A stretch of DNA of 64,000 nt. It comes from Phocoena phocoena. Lineage: Eukaryota; Chordata; Mammalia; Artiodactyla; Phocoenidae. The notes beneath the pieces were generated by a model, which was not told the DNA's origin, did no database searches, and saw only the letters and a program-made list of their open reading frames with translations. The stretch's first letter is position 1. Every line of letters begins with the position of its first letter. Below are positions 1 through 11,292 of this stretch, piece after piece. The stretch is taken from NCBI RefSeq assembly GCF_963924675.1, contig NC_089226.1:52655124-52719123 (forward strand), written 5' to 3'. Made by a program: the position numbers and the translations under genes.

Positions 1-435
1 ATCATGGCAATTTCTGAAAAAAGGAGGCCCTGTTTCTAAGGTAATTCCTACATTAGCCTCTAAGAGGATTAAATTTTCTCTGTTTAATTTTGTATATTAT
101 TCCAAGTCCTCACAAAAGTCTTGTAAGGTATGTCCATTCTTGTATTTGTTGCTTGAAGAAATGGAGACAAAAAGAGACAAAGTACCTCCTTGAAATTATC
201 CATCAATAGGTAGCTAGCTATGTGGTCTTAATAATAATTAACACAGTAATATGTAAATATAGAAAGAGTATATATGCAAAAGGCATATATGTAAATAAAT
301 TAGAGAAAATATTTATAGCCCAAACAATCAACACTATCAATTTTTATAATAGGAAATAGAAATTCTACTCCTTTGCTTCTATCAGTATAAAACCACTACT
401 TGTCCTACCGATAACAGCAACAATGATAATATGTA
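1..435. other. AT-rich unassigned DNA
   Basis: No gene or recognisable repeat is visible. The stretch is AT-rich and contains a small perfect inverted repeat, ATATATGC / GCATATAT, at 270-277 and 283-290 with a 5-base loop. It probably is ordinary intergenic sequence or very decayed repeat. Confidence 0.5.
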
Positions 436-650
436 ACATAAGATGAGCGATTATCATATACTAGGCACCCTTCTAGGTGCTTTACGTGTATTAACTCATT
501 TAATCCTCACAATGATCCAACCAGATAAATGCTATTATTATCCCCATTGTGTGGAAAAGAAGCAGAAGTATAAATAAAGTAAAAATCTTGTCCAAGCACA
601 CAGAAGCCTGTAAGCCAGTAAATTCTCATAGTCTCTACACTAACACAGGA
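436..650 (+). mobile_element. MIR SINE fragment
   Basis: The order of landmarks follows the MIR consensus: 'aggcacccttctaggtgctt', then 'taactcatttaatcctcaca' near 492-511, then 'attattatccccatt', then the 'gtccaagcacacagaagcctgtaag' type segment (quoted in part). This is an ancient tRNA-derived SINE, long inactive. Confidence 0.85.
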
Positions 651-1095
651 TAAAAAACTCACTAGCACTTGTAATTGAAGACCTTAAAAATCACACCCTA
701 GAAAGTCTTCATTATACATTCTTTTTTTTTTTTACATCTTTATTGGAGTATAACTGCTTTACAATGGTGTGTTAGTTTCTGCTTTATAACAAAGTGAATC
801 AGTTATACATATACATATGTTCCCATATCTCTTCCCTCTTGCGCCTCCCTCCCTCCCACCCTCCCTATCCCACCCCTCCAGACGGTCACAAAGCACCGAG
901 CTGATCTCCCTGTGCTATGCGGCTGCTTCCCACTAGCTATCTACCTTACATTTCTTAGTGTATATATGTCCATGCCTCTCTCTCGCTTTGTCACAGCTTA
1001 CCCGTCCCCCTCCCCATATCCTCAAGTCCATTCTCTAGTAGGTGTGTGTCTTTATTCCTGTCTTACCCCTAGGTTCTTCATGACATTTTTTTTCC

Positions 1096-4000
1096 TTAAA
1101 TTCCATATGTATGTGTTAGCATATGGTATTTGTCTTTCTCTTTCTGACTTACTTCACTCTGTATGACAGACTCTAGGTCTATCCACCTCATTACAAATAG
1201 CTCAATTTCGTTTCTTTTTATGGCTGAGTAACATTCCATTATGTGCCACATTTTCTTTATCCATTCATCTGATGATGGACACATAGGTTGTTTCCATCTC
1301 CGGGCTATTGTAAACAGAGCTGCAGTGAACATTGTGGTACATGACTCTTTTTGAATTATGCTTTTCTCAGGGTATATGTCCAGTAGTGGGATTGCTGGGT
1401 CATATGGTAGTTCTATTTGTAGATTTTTAAGGAACCTCCATACTGTTCTCCATAATGGCTGTACCAATTCACATTCCCACCAGCAGTGCAAGAGTGTTCC
1501 CTTTTCTCCACACCCTCTCCAGCATTTATTGTTTCTAGATTTTTTGATGATGGCCATTCTGACGGGTGTGAGATGATATCTCATTGTAGTTTTGATTTGC
1601 ATTTCTCTAATGATTAATGATGTTGAGCATTCTTTCATGTGTTTGTTGGCAGTCTGTATAACTTCTTTGAAGAAATGTCTATTTAGGTCTTCTGCCCATT
1701 TTTGGATTGTTTTTTTTGTTTTGTTTTGTTTTGTTTGTTATTGAGCTGCTTCCAAATTTTGGAGATTAATCCTTTGTCAGTTACTTCATTTGCAAATGTT
1801 TTCTCCCATTCGAAGGTTGTCTTTTGGTCTTGTTTATGATTTCCTTTGGACTGCAAAAGCTTTGAAGTTTCATTAGGTCCCATTTGTTTATTTTTGTTTT
1901 TATTTCCATTTCTCTAGGAGGTGGGTCAAAAAGGATCTTGCTGTGATTGATGTCATAGAGTGTTCTGCCTACGTTTTCCTCTAAGAGTTTCATAGTTTCT
2001 GGCCTTACATTTAGGTCTTTAATCCATTTTGAGCTTATTTTTGTGTATGGTGTTAGGGAGTGATCTAATCTCATACTTTGACATGTACCTGTCCAGTTTT
2101 CCCAGCACCACTTATTGAAGAGGCTGCCCTTTCTCCACTGTACATTCCTGCCTCCTTTATCAAAGATAAGGTGACCATATGTGTGTGGGTTTATCTCTGG
2201 GCTTTCTATCCTGTTCCATTGATCTATATTTCTGTTTTTGTGCCAGTACCATACTGTCTTGATTACTGTAGCTTTGTAGTATAGTCTGAAGTCAGGGAGC
2301 CTGATTCCTCCAGCTCCATTTTTCATTTTCAAGATTGCTTTGGCTATTCGGGGTCTTTTGTGTTTCCATACAAACTGTGAACATTTTTGTTCTAGTTCTG
2401 TGAAAAATGCCAGTGGTAGTTTGATAGGGATTGCATTGAATCTGTAGATTGCTTTGGGTAGTAGAGTCATTTTCACAATGTTGATTCTACCAGTCCAAGA
2501 ACATGGTATATCTCTCCATATCTTTGTTTCATCTTTCATTTCTTTCATCAGTGACTTATAATTTTCTGCATACAGGTCTTTTGTCTCCTTAGGTAGTTTT
2601 ATTCCTAGATATTTTATTCTTTTTGTTGCAGTGGTAAATGGGAGTGTTTTCTTGATTTCACTTTCAGATTTTTCATCATTAGTGTATAGGAATGCCAGAG
2701 ATTTCTGTGCATTAATTTTGTATCCTGCTACTTTACCAAATTCATTGATTAGCTCTAGTAGTTTTCTGGTAGCATCTTTAGGATTCTCTATGTATAGTGT
2801 CATGTCATCTGCAAACAGTGACAGCTTTACTTCTTCTTTTCCGATTTGGATACCTTTTATTTCCTTTTCTTCTCTGATTGCTGTGGCTAAAACTTCCAAA
2901 ACTATGTTGAATAAGAGTGGTGAGAGTGGGCAACCTTGTCTTGTTCCTGATCTTAGTGGAAATGCTTTCAGTTTTTCACCATTGACGACAATGTTGGCTG
3001 TGGGTTTGTCATATATGGCCTTTATTATGTTGAGGAAAGTTCCCTCTATGCCTACTTTCTGGAGGGTTTTTATCATAAATGGGTGTTGAATTTTGTTGAA
3101 AGCTTTCTCTGCATCTGTTGAGATGATCATATGGTTTTTCTCCTTCAGTTTGTTAATATGGTGTATCACATTAATTGATTTGCATATATTGAAGAATCCT
3201 TGCATTCCTGGAATAAACCCTACTTGATCATGGTGTACGATCCATTTAATGTGTTGTTGGATTCTGTTTGCTAGTATTTTGTTGAGGAATTTTGCATCTA
3301 CGTTTATCAGTGATATTGGCCTGTAGTTTTCTTTCTTTGTGACATCCTTGTCTGGTTTTGGTATCAGGGTGATGGTGGCCTTGTAGAATGAGTTTGGGAG
3401 TGTTCCTCCCTCTGTTATATTTTGGAAGAGTTTGAGAAGGATAGGTGTTAACTCTTCTCTAAATGTTTGATAGAATTTGCCTGTGAAGCCATCTGGTCCT
3501 GGGCTTTTGTTTGTTGGAAGATTTTTAATGACAGTTTCAATTTCACTGCTTGTGATTGTTCTGTTCATATTTTCTATTTCTTCCTGATTCAGTCTTGGCA
3601 GGTTGTGCATTTCTAAGAATTTGTCCATTTCTTCCAGGTTGTCCATTTTATTGGCATAGAGTTGCTTGTAGTAATCTCTCATGATCTTTTGTATTTCTGC
3701 AGTGTCAGTTGTTACTTCTCCTTTTTCATTTCTATTGATTTGAGTCTTCTACCTTTTTTTCTTGATGAGTCTGGCTAATGGTTTATCAATTTTGTTTATC
3801 TTCTCAAAGAACCAGCTTTTAGTTTTATTGATGTTTACTATCGTTTCCTTCGTTTCTTTTTCATTTATTTCTGATCTGATCTTTATGATTTCTTTCCTTC
3901 TGCTAACTTTGGGTTTTTTTTTTTTTTTTTTCTTTCTCTAATTGCTTTAGGTGCAAGTTTAGGTTGTTTATTCGAGATGTTTCCTGTTTCTTGAGGTAGG

Positions 4001-4906
4001 ATTGTATTACTATAAACTTTCCTCTTAGAACTGCTTTTGCTGTATCCCATAGATTTTAGGTCGTCATGTCTCCATTCTCATTTGTTTCTAGGTATTTTTT
4101 GATTTCCTCTTTGATTTCTTCAGTGATCACTTTATTATTAAGTAGTGTATTGTTTAGCCTCCATGTGTTTGTATTTTTTACAGATCTTTTCCTGTAACTG
4201 ATATCTAGTCTCATAGCATTGTGGTCGGAAAAGATACTTGATACAATTTCAATTTTCTTAAATTTACCAAGGCTTGATTTGTGACCCAAGATATGATCTA
4301 TCCTGGAGAATGTTCCATGAGCACTTGAGAAAAATGTGTATTCTGTTATTTTTGGATGGAATGTCCTATAAATATCAATTAAGTCCATGTTGTTTAATGT
4401 ATCATTTAAAGCTTGTGTCTCCTTATTTATTTTCCTTTTGGATGATCTGTCCATTGGTGAAAGTGGGGTGTTAAAGTCCCCTACTATGAATGTGTTACTG
4501 TCGATCTCCCCTTTTATGGCTGTTAGTATTTGCCTTATGTATTGAGGTGCTCCTGTGTTGGGTGCATAAATATTTACAATTTTTATATCTTTTTCTTGGA
4601 TCGATCCCTTGATCATTATGTAGTGTCCTTCTTTGTCTCTTCTAATAGTCTTTATTTTAAGTCTATTTTTTCTGATATGAGAATTGCTGCTCCAGCTTTC
4701 TTTTGGTTTCCACTTACATGAAATATCTTTTTCCATCCCCTCACTTTCAGTCTGTATGTGTCTCTAGGTCTGAAGTGGCTCTCTTTTAGATAGCAAATAT
4801 ATGGGTCTTGTTTTTGTATCCATTCAGCCAATCTGTGTCTTTTGGTGGGAGCATTTAGTCCATTTACATTTAAGGTACTTATCAATATGTATGTTCCTAT
4901 TACCAT
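1096..4906 (-). pseudogene. L1 ORF2 (endonuclease-reverse transcriptase), broken
   Basis: ORF2 encodes the L1 endonuclease and reverse transcriptase that act in target-primed reverse transcription. Reading down from 4906, the start is followed by an APE-type endonuclease with the N-terminal LNVNGLN motif (4906-4652). The endonuclease continues in another frame at 4736-4056, including GDFNTPLS and a DHNAMRLD-type stretch. The longest open piece, 3682-1781, carries the reverse transcriptase with its FADD catalytic box at about residue 290. The C-terminal piece, 1638-1096, has the cysteine motif C-x3-C-x7-H-x4-C (CWRGC...HCWWEC) and ends YGI-stop. Changes of frame near 4700, between 4055 and 3683, near 1880-1780 and near 1680-1640 show that it is not functional. 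A T-run at 3917-3932 sits in one of the breaks. Confidence 0.93.
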
Positions 4907-4964
4907 TTTCTTAATTGTTTTGGGTTCGTTATTGTAGGTCTTTTCCTTCTCTTGTGTTTCTTGC

Positions 4965-5857
4965 CTAGAGAAGTTTCTTTAGCGGTTGTTGTAGAGCTGG
5001 TTTGGTAGTGCTGAACTCTCTCAGTTTTTGCTTGTCTGTAAAGGTTTTAATTTCTCCATCAAATCTGAATGAGATCCGTGCTGGGTAGAGTAATCTTGGT
5101 TGCAGGTTCTTCTCCTTCATCACTTTAAATATGTCCTGCCAGTCCCTTCTGGCTTGCAGAGTTTCTGCTGAAAAATCAGCTGTTACCTTATGGGGATTCC
5201 CTTGTGCGTTATTTGTTGTTTTCCCCTTGCTGTTTTTAATATGTTTTCTTTGTATTTAATTTTTGACAGTTTGATTAATATGTGTCTTGGCGTATTTCTC
5301 CTTGTATTTATCCTGTATGGGACTCTCTGTGCTTCCTGGACTTGATTAACTATTTCCTTTCCCATATTAGGGAAGTTTTCAACTATAATCTCTTCAAATA
5401 TTTTGTCAGTCCCTTTCTTTTTCTCTTCTTCTTCTGGAACCCCTATAATTAGAATGTTGGTGTATTTGATATTGTCCCAGACGTCTCTGAGACTGTCCTC
5501 AGTTCTTTTCATTCTTTTTTTCTTTATTCTGCTCTGCAGTAGTTATTTCCACTATTTTATCTTCCAGGTCACTTATCCGTTCTTCTGCTCAGTTATTCTG
5601 CTATTGATCCCATCTAGAGTATTTTTAATTTCATTTATTGTGTTGTTCATCGTTGTTTGTTTCATCTTTACTTCTTCTAGGTCCTTGTTAAATGTTTCTT
5701 GCATTTTGTCTATTCTATTTCCAAGATTTTGGATCATCTTTACTGTCATTATTCTGAATTCTTTTTCAGGTAGACTGCCTATTTCCTCTTCATTTGTTAG
5801 GTCTGGTGGGTTTTTATCTTGCTCCTTCCTCTGCCGTGTGTTTTTCTGTCTTCTCAT
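4965..5857 (-). pseudogene. L1 ORF1 (RNA-binding chaperone), broken
   Basis: ORF1 protein coats L1 RNA as a trimer and has nucleic-acid chaperone activity. The start at 5857 (MRRQKNTRQRKEQ) leads into a heptad-like coiled coil ending near 5573. The RNA-recognition and C-terminal region resumes at 5512 (LRDVWDNIKYTNILIIGVPEE, shown in part) and runs to 5183. The reading frame is lost by an apparent one-base deletion near 5588, regained by an apparent extra base in the A/T run near 5515-5522, and lost again by a one-base deletion near 5187. The expected stop of the original frame is the TAG at 4967-4965, 58 bases before the ORF2 start. The consensus used for these calls is from memory of the family, so single-base positions are approximate. 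Confidence 0.9.
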
Positions 5858-7912
5858 TTTGCTTATCTCACTGTGTTTGGGGTCTCCTTTTTGCAGGCTG
5901 CAGGTTCGTAGTTCCCGTTGTTTTTGGTGTCTGTCCGCAGTGGCTAAGGTTGGTTCAGTGGGTTGTGTAGGCTTCCTGGTGGAGGGGACTAGTGCCTGTG
6001 TTCTGGTGGATGAGGCTGGATCTTGTCTTTCTGGTGGGCAGGTCCATGTCTGGTGGTGTATTTTGGGGTGTCTGTGGACTTATTATGATTTTAGGCAGCC
6101 TCTCTGCTAATGGGTGGGGTTGTGTTCCTGTCTTGCTAGTTGTTTGGCATAGGATGTCCAGCACTGTAGCTTGCAGGTCGTTGAGTGAAGCTGGGTGCTG
6201 GTGTTGAGATGGAGATCTCTGGGAGATTTTCGCCATTTGATATTATGTGGAGCTGGGAGGTCTCTTGTGGACCAGTGTCCTGAATTTGGCTCTCTCTCCT
6301 CAGCGGCACAGCACTGACTCCTGGCTGCAGCACCAAGAGCCTTTCATCCCCACGGCTCAAAATAAAAGGGAGAAAAAGTAGAAAGAAAGAATTAGTAGAA
6401 GTAGAAAGAGAGAAAGAGAGAAAGGAGGGAGGGAGGGAGGAAGGAAGGAGGGAAGGAAGGAAAAAAAGAAAGGAGATAAAGTAAAATAAAATAAAGTAAG
6501 ATAAAATATAATAAAGTTATTAAAATAAAAAAAATAATTATTAAAAGAAAAAAATTATAAAAACGGACGGATAGAACCCTAGGAGAAATGTTGGAAGCAA
6601 AGCTATACAGACAAAATCTCACACAGAAGCATACACATACACACTCACAAAAAGAGGAAAAGGGGAAAAATTCATAAATCTTGTTCTCAAGTCCACCTCC
6701 TTAATTTGGGATGATTCGTTGTCTGTTCATGTATTCCACAGATGCAGGGTACATCAAGTTGATTGTGGAGCTTTAATCCGTTGCTTCTGAGGCAGCTGGG
6801 AGAGATATCCCTTTCTCTTCTTTGTTCTCACAGCTCCCAGGGGCTCAGCTTTGGATTTGGCCCCGCCTCTGCGTGTAGGGCCGGAAGGCGTCTGTTCTTC
6901 GCTCAGACAGGACGGGGTTAAAGGAGCCGCTGACTGGGGGGCTGTGATTCCCTCAGGCCAGGGGAGGGAGGGGCACGGAGTGCGGGTCGGGCCTGCGCCG
7001 GCGGCGGAGTGACGTTGCATCAGCCTGAGGCGCGCCGTGCGTTCTCCAGGGGGAGTTGTCTCTGGATCCCGGAACCGTGGCAGTGGTGGGCTGCGCAGGC
7101 TCCCGGGAGGGGCGGTGTGAATGGTGGCCTGTGCTCGCACACAGGCTTCTTGGTGGTGGCGGCAGCAGCAGCCTTAGCGTCTCATTCCCGTCTCTGGAGT
7201 CCGCGCTTTTAGCCGCGGCTCGCGCCCGTCTCTGGAGCTCCTTTAAGCAGCGCTCTTAGTGCCCTCTCCTTGCGCACCAGGAAACAAAGAGGTAAGAAAA
7301 AGTCTCTTGCCTCTTCGGCAGGTCCAGACTTTTCCCCGGACTCCCTCCCCACTAGCCGTCTTGCACTAAACCCCTGCAGGCTGTGTTCACACCGCCAACC
7401 TCAGTCCTTTCCCTTTGCTCTGACTGAAGCCGAGCCTCAACTCCCAGCCCCGCCCGCCCCGGCCGGTGAGCAGACAAGCCTCTCGGGCTGGTGAGTGCCC
7501 GTCGGCCCAGATCCTCTGTGCGGGAATCTCTCCGCTTTGCCCACCGCACCCCTGTTGCTCTGCTCTCCTCCGCGGCTCCGAAGCTTTCCCCCTCCGCCAC
7601 CCGCAGTCTCCACCTGCGAAGGGGCTTCTAGTGTGTGGAACCTTTCCTCCTTCACAGCTCCCTCCCGCTGGTACAGGTCCCGTCCCTATTCTTTTGTCTC
7701 TGTTTATTTTTTCTTTTGCACTACCCAGGTACGTGGGGGGTTTCTTGCCTTTTGGGAGGTCTCTTGCCTTTTGGGAGCTCTGAGGTCTTCTGCCAGTGTT
7801 CAGTAGGTGTTCTGTAGGAGTTGTTCCACGTGTAGATGTATTTCTGATGTATCTGTGGGGAGGGAGGTGATCTCCGCGTCCCACTCTTCTGCCGTCTTCC
7901 TGGAAGCCTCCC
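5858..7912 (-). promoter_or_regulatory. L1 5' UTR and internal promoter region
   Basis: This 2 kb segment upstream of ORF1 is GC- and CpG-rich, especially 6840-7700, as expected of an L1 internal pol II promoter. The extreme 5' end, read on the minus strand near 7900-7891, is GGAAGACGGC; intact L1s commonly carry an AAGATGGC YY1 site there, so one key position appears changed. Several open frames of 60-175 codons cross this region on both strands; I treat them as chance products of high GC. Activity cannot be judged from sequence alone. Confidence 0.8.
6363..6545 (+). repeat. Purine-rich low-complexity tract inside L1 5' UTR
   Basis: On the plus strand the bases are almost all A and G: AAAG and GAGA units, then GGGA/GGAA units at about 6420-6460, then AAAT/AAAG units to about 6545. 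The tract lies between two otherwise well-preserved 5' UTR blocks. Similar A/G tracts occur in related L1s, so it is likely part of the element rather than a later insertion. Confidence 0.85.
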
Positions 7913-8030
7913 ACTACATGCTACATTCTTTAATATTAAGGAATAAAAAAAAAAAAAAGTACCAAGTAGTAGTGACATTGTGATAAAACTGTGTGCACTC
8001 ATGTGCTGAGTAGTCATGGAAATTTGGCCT

Positions 8031-8480
8031 TTTAGAGAGACAAAAAAATGATTTATAATTCTTGACTCAATAATCTATTTCTGGCTAATGTATTATAAAG
8101 AAAGAAATTAGGGGAATATAAAAAGGAGATATAAATCATGTTACTCATTACAGCTTAACTGTCTGACAACTAGGTAAATAAATTATGGTACATCAATTCA
8201 ATGGAATATAATGCTGTCATTAATATTTCAATTATGGACTTCGATTATGTATTTACATGGGAAAATGTACAACTATAATGTTAAACAACAAAAATCAATG
8301 AACAGAGTGTACATGCATTATTACTATTAAATAAGATGTATGCTTATGGACGAAGACTTAATAATCAGTACAAAGTGTATGGAGTTAAATTGGTAGAAGA
8401 TGAGTGATTTTTTTTTAACATTTCTAGTTTTAGATTATTTTGTGTTATAACATTTGCATACTAGAATACAATCGGTAGAC
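8031..8480 (+). mobile_element. L1M-type LINE 3' fragment
   Basis: The text follows old L1 3' ends: 'aaattatggtacatcaattc', 'aatggaatataatgctgtca', 'acatgggaaaatgtacaact', then a stretch near 'gtgtacatgcattattacta'. No ORF survives. Family is assigned by resemblance and the subfamily is not certain. Confidence 0.75.
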
Positions 8481-9439
8481 AATTTGGGGATGTTGTATGC
8501 ACTCAGCCTAGGTCCTCAAAATTCCACAAACTAAGTAGCTTTTCAGCCAACCTTGTTTACTCAGTGCCCCTCAAGCATTCCCTTCCAAAATGCCTTTCTG
8601 GCCAGGAGTTATCAAGGGGAAACTGACATGCCCAGCCTCCAATTTCCTCATGAATTCTTACCCTTCTGTGTCACCATTATGATGAAAAGTGTCCTATTAT
8701 TCTAATATGTTGGGGTTGGGGAAAAATTTAGAACCCCTGTAGAAATAACTAAATCTTCTTGCTCAGAAAAGACATTGTGGAAACCATCATCACCCCTTCC
8801 AATGCCTACATTGTCTTGCTTTGCGTAGTGAACTGTCTTATGTATGCACTGTCTTCTCACATTTGTTGGGAGCTCCTTGAGGGAAGATAGGACCAGGATC
8901 TATTCATTCTGGTGTCACCAAGTCAAAATGATTTGCCTAAATTGTCCGTGTAATCTCGGTTGCTTTCTCCTGTTTTCACTTTCTAAGGAAATACTACTCA
9001 GACTTCTAGCTGTGTTTGTGAGTTCACCTCTCTGCTGAGTTTTCCGAACCTCATTAGAGCAAGGAGTTCTTGCTTCTTACTCACAGTAAGCCTCTGAACA
9101 CCCTCTGCTATAATCTTTCTGAGAGTTGATGTTTCGCCTTTACCATGGCAATATCCTTGTAGTTATTGCCAGTTGCATAAACAGTATGTCCACTTGGTAA
9201 AATCTTGAATACAACTACATAAAGGAGAAAGGGAAAAACTTTACATTTACCTCACCCCCTGATAAGCGCCATGTATATAAAGCACACTTTACATATCTTG
9301 GTTTTATCAGTTATAAAAGCATTCATTACCCAAGCAGTCTTGCCAAACATACTGTTCAATAACAGACTTTTTTTCGTGCATAAAAATATAGTATGGATAA
9401 TTATCCAAGTCAATTTATATAGATTTAGTTTATTCATCT
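8481..9439. other. Mostly unassigned DNA; possible L2 piece
   Basis: No gene is recognisable. The part around 8800-8960, with 'gggagctccttgagggaaga' and 'tctattcattctggtgtcac', resembles an L2 LINE 3' region but weakly. The rest appears unique. Confidence 0.4.
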
Positions 9440-9790
9440 AAATAGATCTACAGTTTTCCATAGTGTGAGTGCAAAATAACTTAATTTCATTTCAGTGGAT
9501 GCTAACTTCAGTTATTCAACTGTATTCAATTTTTCACTATTCTTAAATAATGCTGCAGTGAACGTCCTTATATATACGTCTTCCTTTGCTTGTCTATTTT
9601 TCTATGACAAATGCCTAGAAATGAAATTGCTGTGTAAATCTGCACGTATCTTTTGAATTTTGGTGTGTAGTCACATTGCCCACCAGAAAGGCTGTACCAG
9701 TTGAAACTCCCATGAGGCTGTATTGAAGTCCTTGATTTCCCATGCCCTGCCAGCCCTGATTATCTTCATATTATATTTTAAGTGCTTGTT
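9440..9790 (-). mobile_element. L1M-type LINE fragment, antisense
   Basis: In reverse, old L1 landmarks are present: 'aataatgctgcagtgaacgt', 'gcctagaaatgaaattgctg', and 'ccagttgaaactcccatgag'. These correspond to the complement of the ORF2 C-terminus and adjacent 3' region. Strongly decayed. Confidence 0.8.
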
Positions 9791-10004
9791 TATTTCTCTG
9801 CCTTCCTACTAGACTGGTTTTATAGAGAGCAAGGGTGGATATTTATCGTCTTTTGATATCCTATTAAGTTTTTTTTTTTAATGCATATGAACACTTGGCT
9901 AATGGAAAGCATTCTCTTTCTAAAATAAATGTGAAAATCTGAAAGTGCTGAGTCATGAAGCAGATTATATATATACTCTACAGTGTATTTGAGGGAAGGT
10001 CTGA

Positions 10005-10200
10005 AAGGACATTGGACTGAGAAAGATGGTAGATTGAATTCTGGCTCTGTCTCCTTGTCAGTATATCCTGAGGCAGGGAACATAGACTATTTGAGCTGCA
10101 GTCTCTTCTTCAGTAAAATGAGCACAATAGTTTCTCTAAAATTCTTGTAACAGTATTCATGTGGGAAATGAATAAAAAAATGCTATAAAAGCTTGTTCCT
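10005..10200 (+). mobile_element. MIR (MIRb-like) SINE fragment
   Basis: Shows 'gaattctggctctgtctcct', a degenerate form of the MIR 'gccacttactagctgtgtga' region, and 'tcttcttcagtaaaatgagc', matching 'tcctcatctgtaaaatgggg'. Confidence 0.7.
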
Positions 10201-10209
10201 CTCGATAAG

Positions 10210-10365
10210 ATTTACAAAAGAGCAGCAGTGATATCACCTGGGAGCTTATTTTAAACGTAGACTCTCAGGCTATCCCCAGACTTACTGAATCAGGAACTGC
10301 ATTTTAACAAGATCTCCAGGTGATTCTTATGCAGTGTAAAGTTTGAGAAGCACAAATAGCAAACA
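10210..10365 (+). mobile_element. MER5A-like hAT-Charlie MITE
   Basis: Diagnostic text includes 'gatatcacctgggagcttat', 'ccccagacttactgaatcag', 'gcattttaacaagatctcca' and 'aaagtttgagaagcac'. This is a non-autonomous DNA transposon relic. Confidence 0.9.
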
Positions 10366-10454
10366 TGAAGCACACCTAACAGGTAATCAGTGACATTGAA
10401 GACAGTGATGCTGATGATGTGATGTATGTCAGATGCTCAGCATTTAATAAACCA

Positions 10455-10699
10455 TAGTTACTCTAATTTTTTTTTGTTTTTTTTGTTTTGCGGTACGCGG
10501 GCCTCTTACCGCTGTGGCCTCTCCCATTGCGGAGCAACAGGCTCCGGACACGCAGGCTCAGCGGCCATGGCTCACGGGCCCAGCTGCTCCGCGGCATGTG
10601 GGATCTTCCCGGACCGGGGCACGAACCCGTGTCCCCTGCATTGGCAGGCGGACTCTTAACCACTGCGCCACCAGGGAAGCCCTAGTTACTCTAATTTTT
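10455..10699 (-). mobile_element. CHR-type tRNA-derived SINE with TSD
   Basis: The SINE body is in reverse (about 10472-10682): a T/G-rich tract with 'ttttgcggtacgcgggcctc' at the left is the complement of the 3' end and tail, and 'ccaccagggaagccc' at the right is the complement of the head. The target-site duplication TAGTTACTCTAATTTTT is intact at 10455-10471 and 10683-10699. Because the duplication is perfect, the insertion appears relatively recent. The tail is interrupted by two G residues. Confidence 0.96.
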
Positions 10700-10844
10700 A
10701 TTAGCTGTTCAACTTTGGCTTTAAAATAACAACGTGGGCTTATGTAAAACGCTGCCATTTCTTTAATGCATGCAAAAGTTCTATTTTAGGGTGTTAAGTG
10801 ATGTGCTTTGCAGTGGAATGAATGTGATTTACACTTGGAGATTC

Positions 10845-10975
10845 ATTTGGGAGGCAGTGGAGCATGGGTCTTGGGAAGCAGAAAGGGCTGGATTAGAATC
10901 CCAGCTCCGCTTCTCACTTAATACCCTTGAGCTCCACTGTATGCACTGGTTGTACTGAGACTTTTAATAGTTTAC
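10845..10975 (+). mobile_element. MIRb-like fragment
   Basis: The sequence 'gggctggattagaatcccag' followed by 'ctccgcttctcacttaatac' matches the first half of the MIRb core. The 3' half is missing or too decayed to see. Confidence 0.65.
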
Positions 10976-11034
10976 CTGTACAGCACTATGAACGCCACTA
11001 GGGCTATTTCAGGAGTCAGGAATACTATCTACTG

Positions 11035-11252
11035 ACAGTTGCTGTGTGAAAAGTGCCCAACAGTGTTCTAAATGCCTTAAGTAGTGATTTCATTCCTCCT
11101 TGTGAAAACCTATGAGCTAAATATTTGTTATCATCCCCATTTTATGGAAGAGTAAATAGTCTCAGAGTTAGGTTGAATCACTTGCCTACAGCCTGTAAAT
11201 GGCATAGCTGAGGGTATAATCCCAGGCAGTCTGATGTCACAGCCTAAGGCAT
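11035..11252 (+). mobile_element. MIR fragment
   Basis: The order 'cagtgttctaaatgccttaa', 'ttatcatccccattttatgg', 'cacttgcctacagcctgtaa' and 'aatcccaggcagtctgatgt' follows MIR from the variable part to the 3' end. Confidence 0.85.
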
Positions 11253-11292
11253 CTTTTTTCTTTTCTTTCTTTCTTTCTTTTTTTTTTTCCCC
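11253..11292 (+). repeat. (CTTT)n / T-rich microsatellite
   Basis: A short CTTT/TTTC repeat runs into a T tract. It directly follows the MIR 3' end. Confidence 0.9.

Larger units (their letters stand above)
715..7931 (-). mobile_element. Near-full-length LINE-1 retrotransposon
   Basis: The element lies in reverse. A T tract at 721-733 is the complement of its poly-A tail, followed by the typical L1 3' tip 'catctttattggagtataa'. ORF2 relics occupy about 4906-1096, ORF1 relics 5857-4965, and a GC-rich 5' UTR extends to about 7912, where the plus strand reads 'cttcctggaagcctccc', the complement of an L1 5' terminus. A direct repeat TACATTCTTT flanks it at 715-724 and 7922-7931 and is taken as the target-site duplication; about nine bases lie between the L1 5' end and the right copy. 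Length of about 7.2 kb fits a complete cetartiodactyl L1. Both ORFs are frameshifted, so it cannot mobilise itself as it stands. Confidence 0.93.

Noticed and set aside
270..290. 8-bp inverted repeat ATATATGC / GCATATAT
   Set aside because: Short and AT-rich; expected by chance in such sequence.
7387..7914. 175-codon open frame (minus) and 105-codon antisense frame 7466-7783 (plus) in the L1 5' UTR
   Set aside because: High GC removes stop codons in all frames, so overlapping frames are expected. The plus-strand one is antisense to L1 as primate ORF0 is, but I see no shared start or motif.
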